Made by a program: the position numbers and the translations under genes. Below the pieces are notes generated by a model. The model was not told the origin of the DNA, ran no database searches, and saw nothing but the letters and a program-made list of their open reading frames with translations. From Apricaphanius iberus (Eukaryota; Chordata; Actinopteri; Cyprinodontiformes; Aphaniidae), in NCBI GenBank assembly GCA_028564705.1, contig JAPXFQ010000189.1, positions 1,825,501 to 1,889,500 of the forward strand: a stretch of DNA of 64,000 bases, given 5' to 3'. Below are positions 11,803-64,000 of the stretch, piece after piece (positions within the stretch are counted from its first letter, which is position 1; each line of letters starts with the position of its first letter).

Positions 11803-12254
11803 TCAAAAATGAAATATTATGTTTGATCTAGTTTTATTGTAGTGTACACAGATTGATAATGTTTCTTTCATAATGCATTTTAGTTCATTTTGATTCTCTT
11901 TGGGGATTAGATAAAGCCAGGTACTGGTACTTTTGGCAGTGTGGGCTGTTGAAATCGGCATCTCCGTAATGGGTGTTAGCAAAGGTAAGAGCAAAGCACT
12001 CTAAAATGTTCTGGTACACGGCCGCACTGACTTTTTTCTGGTGTAGGGACACTGAACCAACACTAGCAAATGACATGGCTCCACAAATAATCACTGGCCT
12101 CTTTGTCTTTAACAAAAAGAAGTGTGCTTGATGAGCTGCTTTTATTTCTAGAGACTACAAGAAGGCATCTAAATCTTAGAATTAAACATTTTATAAAAGA
12201 GCGGAATCTGTATGATTCCGACTGGGCCTCTACTATTTGTGTAGGATGATGCAA
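11803..12254 (-). pseudogene. Tc1-like transposase remnant, frameshifted
   Basis: Two overlapping minus-strand frames carry adjacent pieces of a Tc1 transposase catalytic domain. The frame ending at 11885 reads VIICGAMSFASVGSVSL, then VSAAVYQNILECF, then HYGDADF. This matches the family pattern 'WGAMSxAGVG...VxAxVYQEILE...YGDADF'. The frame ending at 11803 then supplies AHTAKSTSTW, the block that normally follows 'QQDLAP'. About two dozen bases between DADF and AHTAKS are deleted, shifting the frame. Upstream coding to 12254 is less clear. Inactive. Confidence 0.85.
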
Positions 12255-12371
12255 ATTTTTGTTTATTTCAAAATAGGGTTTTGGAAAAGAACAGTTCAGT
12301 TCCTTTGCCTTCTCTGGCTTAAACTGCTATTTTGGAGCAGGGGGCTGTCAACCACTGGCACTATCTATTGA

Positions 12372-13399
12372 GAAACCAAACAGAGCACCACTAATCTTCA
12401 GTTGATCCAAAATGCTGCAGAAAGAGTTCTGATGAATATTAAAACGAGACATCACATTTCTCCTGTTTTAGCTTCTCTCCTTCAGCTCCCTGTTAAGTCC
12501 AGAATACAGTTTAAGATCCTCCTCCTTACGTATAAAGCCCTTAATAATCAAGCTCCGTCATACATAAGAGATCTCATTATTCCATATGTTCCTAACAGAG
12601 CACTTTATTCTCAGACAGTAGGTTTACTGATAGTTCATAGGATTTCTGAAAGTAGAATGGGAGTCAGATCTTTTAGTTATCAGGCTCCTCTCCTATGGAA
12701 CCAGCTCCCAGTTTTGGTCCGTGAGGCAAACACCCTGTCTACTTTTAAGACTAGGCTTAAAACTTTCGTTTTTGATAAAGCTTATAGTTAGTGGCTTAGG
12801 TTATCCTGAGCTATTTTTATAGTTGTGCTGCTACACGTTTAGACTATTGGTGGACAGACTGACCACTTTTCTTCACTCTTCTACTTTTCTCTTCTACTAC
12901 TCTCCAGATATATTTTTTTCTGCTGTTATTGCGATTGTTAACCTAGTTTTCTGTCAGTGTTTTTCTCTCCGTAGAAGCTCCACCTGGTCTGGTATCCTGC
13001 TCAGCTGTAACACCCTGCTGGATGGGGAGCATCTGTTCGGAGGATGCCCCAGCTGACTGAGCACCTTTTATGTCTTGTTATGAACGTTTTACTTTCTTTA
13101 ATATAGAAAGTACTCTTACATCAGTTATTTTGTTCGTTTTGTGTCTCCGCTCTCTCTTCTCAAACTCCCAGACGGTTGTGGCAGATAGGGTTGAGAGATT
13201 ATTGAAGGATTGGTGTGCTTGGAGTCTGCATGTTACAGGCACAACCTCACATAAATGACTCAACACAATCTGCTCCTTACAAAGAAAACTTTTAACTGAT
13301 TGGAATGCTTGTATAATTGTACTGAAATGACTTTTCTTGTAAAGTGCTTTGAGATTACATCCATTGTAAACTGGCCCTATATAAATAAACTGAATTGGA
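12372..13399 (+). mobile_element. L2-type LINE 3' end: RT C-terminus plus 3' UTR and tail
   Basis: An open frame from 12372 to 12791 reads LQLIQNAAERVLM, ISPVLASLLQLPVKSRIQFK, ILLLTYKALNNQAPSYI, LLWNQLP and LSTFKTRLKTFVFDKAYS, then stops. This is the conserved C-terminal region of fish L2 LINE ORF2. Its start is set by an upstream stop (12369-12371), so it is 5'-truncated as usual for LINEs. The 3' UTR runs to the diagnostic end 'tgctttgagattacatcc...ggccctatataaataaactgaattgg' near 13399. The same tail recurs at 55300-55370. Confidence 0.88.
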
Positions 13400-14520
13400 G
13401 GAAATTTATTTTTAATAGTTTTTTGATTTATTGGGATGGACTTCTGACATGTTTAAAAAAATCCTGAAATTCTGTCACAGTGTTGTAGAGTCTGTGTGAT
13501 ACCTCAGGATTATCAGTGGTCCCCCATGTGGCCATCTCTCTGAAAACTTTCTGGAGGCGGCTCTGGAAGTGAGAGAAATCGAATTGGCTCATGGAAATAT
13601 ACATCTTCTTTTTGCTCAAAGCCCACAGCTATGGGGTGCATGACTGCTACATTATGCATTCACATGCCAAAGGCTAACACATGTCAGCGGCCCAGTGGAC
13701 AGAAGCTCTGTTTCCCATATTGCTGACATGTGATTGGAAGCTGTTGGCTGTCTGGTTGGGGCAGAAGCAGCTGGCGGGGCTCCTCCGAGCCGCCTCGGGC
13801 TGATCTCTGCTGCACACACTCTTTAACACACACAGAGAAAGACTGATCCACTGGAGGATCCGGCTTCTCCCACAGTGATGAACACAGGGCCTTGTGGGGA
13901 GGGTTGGCACATAGTGCACTGCTTTTATCCACTCAGACACAGGCTTCTGTGCAGATCCGCTGCTTGTTACAAACAGCAAAGATGATTCTCTGCTGGACCT
14001 GACTTTGGAAAATGATCAAAACTGGGTAGAGTGATAAAACAAGCTGTTAGAATTTACCTACAAAAGTGAAGTACCAATTTGCATAACTTTTGGGGTTGAA
14101 ATCACATTTAAATCTTTTGAAACATAGTTATTGAATAATAATAAAAATACAGTGTAACAGCTATGATATGGAACAACTATTCCAGAAACAGGGCCTGTTT
14201 TCATTTAACTCCTAATGCCCTAACTAACTATCCAGAATTTAAGTTATAACCAGAGGGGGCACACATTTAACTATTCATGTGGAAACTTTGATGGGGAGGA
14301 AATGGGATTTAGTCCTTGTTCCCAGTACGACAAATGCAACACTTTTTTTTAAAAAATGACAAGACACAGTCCTATTTTAATCCGATCCTGCAGGGCACAT
14401 TTAACAGTTACTTACCAAATCTGCATAATGAAGTAAAACCTATGCTTTATCTCAAAGTTTAGAGTAGTAAATCATGCTGAGAGACGCAAAGTCAAAGTCA
14501 TACAGCAATTAATAATTATT
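13400..14520. other. Upstream intergenic DNA with a GC-richer island
   Basis: No gene is recognised. The stretch 13620-13980 is GC-richer than its surroundings and repeat-free, with open frames on the minus strand that look incidental. It may be regulatory, which is inference. Confidence 0.35.
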
Positions 14521-14589
<69 letters not shown>

Positions 14590-14598
14590 TATAATAAT
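14521..14598. repeat. (TAA)n microsatellite
   Basis: Nearly perfect TAA trinucleotide run of about 70 bases, with a small interruption near its 3' end. Confidence 0.97.
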
Positions 14599-15244
14599 CT
14601 TTCACTTCAATGTTCAAATTCGTTTTCAGAGCAACTTGATCTTACTTGCATTCTGATTCTTAAAACATAAAATCTCCTCAACTGATGATAGTTTGTGTGT
14701 GTTATACAACCATCAGCTGAACAGCCGACCTGAAAACTTTGCAGCTATCGGAGGAGTTTTAATTGGAGTTAAACCGAACATGAAGTCAGGGGTAGATTTA
14801 AAGTGATTGGGGAGCGCTTTTTTCTGCCCAAATGTATTTTATACAGACAGAGAGAGGCAGGGCGTTCTTTCCTCTGTGGGTTTTATCATATAAAATTCAC
14901 GACCCTGCACGGCAGTTGTAAACTTTCGCATTGACTTTTACGTCTATGGTTAATTTTTGATGATTCCCAATTAAAAGGGTGATCTGAGCTGGTGCACTGC
15001 ACACTCATGCAAAGCAGCAATTTACGTTTAAAATATATAGACCTCCAGGTACTAACATTACAGTTAGTTGTCAATTTATTTTATGTTATTTTTTTATTTT
15101 TTGTCATGTAGAGGCACAGCTCACTAACTAGATTTGAATTGAAAGTTAAGATTACTAAAAGAATAAATAAAAATGAGAATATATTATAGGAATATCATAG
15201 CCATTGTTTGGCATTTAAAATGCAAAAGAAAATACACAACAACC

Positions 15245-15276
<32 letters not shown>

Positions 15277-17059
15277 CGTTATTTAGTTAATCAATTTTCT
15301 CTTGTCACCTCAGAAAGAAGTTGGACATAAAAAGGTGGACAAAAACAAAACTATTCTATTACACAAAAATATTATATTATATTATATCGTCTTTGCTAAA
15401 CACGAAACATATGCCCAACGCAATATGCACTAATGTAAAATAATGTAAGAGGATTGTGATTATAAAAGTGAACATAGCAATAATAACTATAAATATAAGC
15501 AAAGAGATCTGGCTCTTTAATTTTGAGTTTAAACTGGGAGTCAATGTAAATCAGTTACAATGATTCAATTAATTATGGACAGAATTAAAAGCCAGTGGAA
15601 AAAAATCAATCCTTCAGAGTGAAGCTCCATCTGCTCACGCCTGCAAAATTTGTAGCCCGAAATCCATATAGGTAGTTGGTCTGGCAGGATAAGGGGAAGT
15701 GTCTTACAGTTTGAAGCCCACTGCAGTTAGGAGGACTCATTTTGTATAAGCACAGATATTGTTGGAGAGGACAGACATTTAGTGGGGGTTTGTAACCATT
15801 GTAGTCACACACGAAAAAAAAGAAAAAGAAAAGAGTGGAAAAGCCAGACAGAGCTGATATTTTCAGAAAATTTTATTTAAACATGTATTCATTTAAATGA
15901 TGGTCATTCAGAACGCGTTAAGTATAAATCAGCCAATGAAACCTCATCTTTAAGACCAAAAAACCTAAAACCACATGTGTCAGCTCCCTTCTGCCGATAA
16001 ACTGGTATCGATTGGTGGCGCTGGTCTTAATGCAAGACAATCACCGAACCGCCTGCATTTATAGTGAAACATTGAAATGGAGCTGATAGGACAATTCAAG
16101 GAATACACGTTCTTTACTAAACCTGGAAGCCTCCATCCTCCTTATCCTGAGTGAGTGTACGCCATAATGTACGGAGCTGTATGCTGGACCAGCGATGCTG
16201 CTTTTTTTCCTCTCCTCCTCCTTCTCCTCCTCCACCTCCTCCATGCCACCTCTCCTCTCTGCACAGACCATTAGGAAGCGGGGCAAAAGATAAATTGCTC
16301 TCTGTCAATACATTACACCTCTCCTAATGGGTGCACGCCAGGCTCCGAAAACATTTTTGCAAACTCTTGACATGCGGTGGCATCGTCTTAAACGCTGCAG
16401 CTGTGAGCCAAAGAGAGAAATAGAGGGTTGTTTGAGTTTAAACTGTGTAACTTTCTTCCTACGAGTTTATTTTTTTGAATCTCAAACTTGACCGAAAAAT
16501 TAAGCCAAAAGTTAAAGTAACGTTTCTTTGACCTTTCCTGTTTATTTGTATCGTGCGTGGCCCCTATTAGGTATTAGGAACTTTGACCCTCGCATTGTAG
16601 GCTATATGCTGAACAGGGTGGCCTTTTTTCTTACAATAAAGACAGGGTGAAAAAGAAGGAGACCGCACGTGCCGTTCAAACACAAGCCAAACAATAAATA
16701 AATAAATTAGCAATTTATCCTCATATACTCTGTCCCTCCTTTATTTTTTTTATATTAGATGGGCTGTGGGGAGCAGGAGGAGAGAAAATTAGGGTGTAAA
16801 ACTGAAAAAGGGGATGACGATGGGGTTGGGGTGATGGGTGAGGCTGAGGGGGGTCTTATAGGAGGTGCGTGTGTGGAAGGGTGTAGCTTTAAGGGAAATG
16901 TGCAGCCGAGTGTGAAATTACAGCCTATAGTGCTACATATTGTACCAGAAGCCCTCTCCAAAAACAGTAACAAAAAGAGAAATCATCCTCTAACCTGACC
17001 AGGAGGCCGTCTGCCCCAAAGAGATGCCGCCCATCTCAAACCCCAAAATGTCGTGACAT

Positions 17060-17060
<1 letters not shown>
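14599..17060. other. Upstream DNA with short simple repeats
   Basis: No gene is recognised. It contains an (AGTT)n run at 15245-15275, a short ATATT run near 15370-15388, and a polypyrimidine tract rich in CTCCTC at 16202-16260. The latter could adopt triplex-type structure, which is general knowledge of such tracts. Confidence 0.6.

Positions 17061-17120
<60 letters not shown>
17061..17120. repeat. (TAT)n microsatellite
   Basis: Perfect TAT/ATT trinucleotide run of about 60 bases. Confidence 0.97.
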
Positions 17121-18334
17121 GTAGGTGGATACGCATTATTTCTTTGCATTTAAAGTGTTCAGTTCAGAAACAATAAAATAAATGTTTTACTTGTAAGCAA
17201 CAGTAAATCACTGGGGGGGATATTATAAGTAATAATATTAAAGCTAAACAGTGTGGTGGCTATAACTGTACAGCCAGATTGTTTCACTTAAAAATCAAAT
17301 AACAGTCATCTACTGGCTGCTGTTGGATAAAGTAAGTCTAAACTACTATAATAGTAATTAATGTTTATGTTCCTATTATTCCTGTTAATTAAAATATTTC
17401 ACAGAATGCCATAAAAATCTCCAGTAGCATGATTAAAAAAGAGGTTATTCGGTGCAGCAATGATGAGAATACAGTTGCGATAGCGTAAAACATTTTTTTC
17501 CACAATGACATACATTTTCAGCACAAAAAAATGGCTTTAATAATATTACTTTTATTTGTTAAGACAACAACGAATGTTTACAGTGTAAAAGACATGTTAA
17601 TTAGTTCAGCTCTAACCACCCTTTCTCATCTAATTTAGTAGCATTCTCCAACTTCCCCCCCTCCAATTTTAGACAGAAACCAAAAACCTCTCAGATGTGA
17701 GATTCTTTGGCATAAACTGCCTAAGCTTCAGTAGCTAAACTTGCTATAGGATGCTTGACTTTAGCATTAGCATTATGGATAAAAAAAGTAATAAAAATGC
17801 TACTGTAATAATAATTAGCTTTGTAAGTCTTCAAATCTATTGTCTGGCTGACACATTTAATAAAAATAATATCTGACTGAAACTTAATTTTCAGGTAAAT
17901 TTTAATATAAATATTTTGTTTATTGTTAAAATATATTTAAAGTTGTGCCATACTGAGTATTACATTTAATTAATTTACTTCAATTTCTTGTTGATTACTT
18001 TTATCATTTTGTTATTATTATTATTATTCAATTAATCACTTTAATTGCCGGTTTTAATTTATTTTCATTTAGATCTTTTATGAATTTTAAGAGGACTTTA
18101 GGATCTTTTTGTATTTTATCTAGTTCACATTGAAATAAAGATAATAAAATGTATAGATTTATTATTCTATGAATAAATTCTGCCTTTTGTAATATAATTA
18201 ATAAATCAATAAAATGCTACTCAAAAATCATTTCTTAATTTTTAAAAATATGTATAATACTTTAAGAGTATATAAGAAAATACACGTTTCATCTGCCTAT
18301 CAATTTTCTTTCTGAAAAAAGATTTCTGAAAAGC

Positions 18335-18392
<58 letters not shown>

Positions 18393-19149
18393 TAACTTTT
18401 GAGTTTGCATGAAACTTAAGTGCTCCCTAAACTTTATTCGTTTTAGAGTCCTATACTACACATGTGTTAAGGTTTGAGAAACTATACAGCGCCATCTACA
18501 GAAGTTGAGAGGCGTTGTTATTAGTGCAGAGGAACCTTCACCTCTGACTATCACCATGCACTGTAACTCCCACTTTGGAGCAACACAATCATCACACCAT
18601 CAGCTGCATGCAAGAAAGGTCAACACATCTCTTTTTAACCTCAATATATATTTAATGTCAAATTAAATCAAGAAGCGAGATCAAGAAGTAATTTCTGGTG
18701 CCTGCTCGGGTTGAAATGCTCAGAAAAACTATGAAAAAGCTGGTAAAATATAGGCTAACGAAATATTTTTTAATAATAAATTTTAATTTATTATAATCTC
18801 ATTTACTTTTTTTTTACAATAATAGTTTATTTAACGTGCTGTTTGTCCGAAAACATACAAAAAATGTCTATGTATATATTTTCATACTGACAGATATTTT
18901 ACGAATTTTTCTGTAAGCAACAATGTAACTTCTATTGTCTAATAAACACATGTTTGCAAGTCGGACCCTGTCTCTTATTTACTTCCCCTCCCCTTCCTAT
19001 TGGTGTGTCAGAGGACTACAGACCTGCTCATTTGGACCCCCTACCATACCCCCGACCACCACCACCCCCTCTTTATCTTTTTTCTTTTTTTTTTTGCGCT
19101 GGCGAATCACAAAGTGTTGGCATCTATTGCCTTTGTCTGACAAGTCATC
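17121..19149. other. Proximal upstream DNA of pax2
   Basis: AT-rich with no gene. It contains short ATT runs (about 18012-18028). A CTCF-like GCGCCATCTACAG lies at 18489-18501 and an inverted CCAAT box (ATTGG) near 19000. Neither site has been tested. Confidence 0.4.
18338..18391. repeat. (TTA)n microsatellite
   Basis: Perfect ATT trinucleotide run of about 54 bases. Confidence 0.97.
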
Positions 19150-19706
19150 CATATAAGCAAAAAGGGGAGTTTGCAGAGGGGAGGAGGGGGGTGAAGAGGA
19201 GCAGGGGAGGGTTGCAGCTTTTAGAACCACAGACACAGAGAAGAGGCTTCATTTCTACGTCCAAAAATCCAGCCTCACGCACTCTATTGCACCAAGAAAG
19301 CAAGAAGCAAGCTTATAAACCTTTCTTCACCCGTGAATCGAGGCCACCAGGTCTGAGGACATATCGGAGGGCTTTGTACGGAGAGATTCCTGCGAGAAAA
19401 AGGGGAACTCGGTGCGCTTGTTGGCATGCTGTGAGATTTACCTCCAGCTTTGAGAAGCGCTCTTTCGGTCATGCCGTGCACCTGCAAGAAGACATCCAGC
19501 TGACGGACCAGGCTGCTGAATAAAAAAAAGAGAAAAGGGCGAACTTTAAGGGAAAGAAGTTGCCATCGGATCGGGGCTGGAGGGGGGATTCCAAATTACA
19601 AATCCCTCCATCGATTAGAATCCCATTTTTTCTCCACATTCACACCCCTTTATAGGAAGGCGAAACGGCGACTTCAGTTGATTATCTGTCTTTCCTTTGC
19701 TATCCA
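19150..19706 (+). promoter_or_regulatory. pax2: Probable pax2 core promoter and 5' UTR
   Basis: Base composition changes here from AT-rich to GC- and CpG-richer, ending at the pax2 start codon. A TATA-like element (TATAAG, 19152-19157) would place a transcription start near 19180 and a 5' UTR of about 500 bases. No splice signal is needed between this region and the ATG. Short upstream ATGs are present (for example near 19425 and 19470) and could damp translation. The exact start site cannot be read from sequence, and the TATA assignment is weak. Confidence 0.45.
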
Positions 19707-63036
<43,330 letters not shown>

Positions 63037-64000
63037 TTACCATGGAAACCAAATCAACCTGCAGGACCATGGCCTCAGCCTCCATATTGCCCAGGTGTGA
63101 ACAGCACGGTCCTTTGGACACTGAGCAAAAAGTGCATAAAATGTCCCCCGGCTAACTAAAAATTAAAAAAAGAAGAAAAAAAGAAGAGAACATTTATGGA
63201 TTCAAGATGATCGCTGTCTTCTCTCATCACAGCTTTTCTTTGGATTTTTTTGGGATGCCCAAAGCCAAAAGAAATAAAAACAACCGGATGAACACTGAAA
63301 GTTTGAACCTTTGGTTATTTACAGTGGTTTAAAAAAAGGGACTCCAGACAAAAAAACATGTTGAATTTATTTTCCCCACCTGTGGTGCCACTCTTTTATC
63401 CATAGCGGATCAATACTGTACATTCCTTTCCTCAATGGGTCCCAGCAGGGACACTGTCCACAGCTTGAAATGTATCAGCACTCTTTTTTTTTATTATTAT
63501 TCCCTTTGCCATTTGTCTCCCACTCCAATCAAATCACAATGCACAGAGATCAGGGGAGATGAGCAGCAACCTGCACAGGCTGTGGGGGCTGTTTTTCAGT
63601 CCATCTGAGCAGGCACTGACCAAACATCCAGCATGAGTGGAAGAAAGAAAATCAATTGCTTTTGATGCCGTGAGAAGATTAGGACAAGTTTTCTGTGAGA
63701 CACAATCAAGATGTAAAAATAAAAAATGAAATACACACCTGTTTGAAAAATAAAGGGAGCCATGTTATTATAGTACTATTGCTCTCTATTTGCAAGGTTT
63801 CCAGAAAAATACTCTTAAAATATTTTTTTTATTTTATCTTTTTAATATAATTTGTAAAGACTAATTTGCAGACTGCTTGGCCATTGTTTGACTGTATTTG
63901 TCAGGAAGGTAATCAGGCAAAACCTTTTGAGTGTTTTATTTTTGTGTTAAGTTTGCACTATTTTAGAGGATTGCAACACTGGACTGTGGTTATGCAGAAA
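63037..64000 (+). other. pax2: pax2 3' UTR
   Basis: Non-coding sequence after the TAG. AATAAA signals occur at 63273-63278, 63718-63723 and 63749-63754. The last two lie close together and give a plausible 3' UTR of about 0.7-0.75 kb. The transcript may also run past the window end. Confidence 0.7.
63749..63754 (+). terminator. pax2: Candidate poly(A) signal AATAAA
   Basis: Canonical hexamer, the most distal of three in the 3' UTR, with T-rich sequence beginning about 70 bases downstream (63819 onward). Which signal is used cannot be told from sequence. Confidence 0.5.

Noticed and set aside
18954..19523. A 189-codon open frame upstream of pax2
   Set aside because: It overlaps the putative promoter and 5' UTR, is proline- and arginine-rich from CT-rich DNA, and has no recognisable domain. 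It is most likely incidental.

Overview
This window is vertebrate nuclear DNA from a teleost fish. It holds one recognisable protein-coding gene, a complete pax2 orthologue on the + strand. I assign teleost from the protein (MDIHCKADPF start, HRHGGVNQ junction, QSYPV...GRDMA tail), the AT-rich introns, and repeats typical of fish: Tc1-like transposons, L2 LINE 3' ends, hAT non-autonomous elements and tRNA-headed SINEs. The SINE at 49.2 kb is of a type I associate with spiny-rayed fishes, which is inference. pax2a versus pax2b cannot be settled without flanking genes.

Layout. 1-19.1 kb is upstream DNA. It begins with an antisense L2 fragment that abuts an array of ACTAGTTAACTAGT palindromes, followed by decayed Tc1 copies (2.2-2.4, 8.4-9.5, 11.8-12.25 kb), an L2 3' end (12.4-13.4 kb), microsatellites and GC-richer islands that could be regulatory. 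About 19.15-19.7 kb is the probable promoter and 5' UTR. The coding sequence is ten exons joined between 19707 and 63036. Every intron is GT-AG, the total is 1164 bases, and the product is 387 residues. The 3' UTR runs from 63037 to about the window end.

Domain order of pax2: paired domain (residues about 16-142, exons 2-4), octapeptide YSINGILGI (182-190, exon 5) followed by a basic stretch, partial homeodomain (about 221-249, exon 6), then the proline/serine/tyrosine-rich transactivation region (exons 7-10).

Introns 1-4 are compact or moderate. Intron 5 (10.2 kb) and intron 7 (16.5 kb) carry most of the mobile-element debris. Intron 7 is a layered record of insertions. A Tc1 copy (44.4-47.1 kb) was split by an unidentified 0.77-kb insert and by a 442-bp terminal-inverted-repeat element. 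Another Tc1 copy carries a tRNA-SINE next to or inside it. A Sleeping-Beauty-type Tc1 lies within a second Tc1, and a third Tc1 contains a short L2 tail. A second copy of the 442-bp element sits in intron 9 in the opposite orientation. I found no prokaryotic-type system, CRISPR array, virus or toxin gene. The observations I could not explain are the 93-bp-periodic palindrome array near 0.35-0.72 kb and a coding-like antisense open frame at 56.72-56.95 kb.
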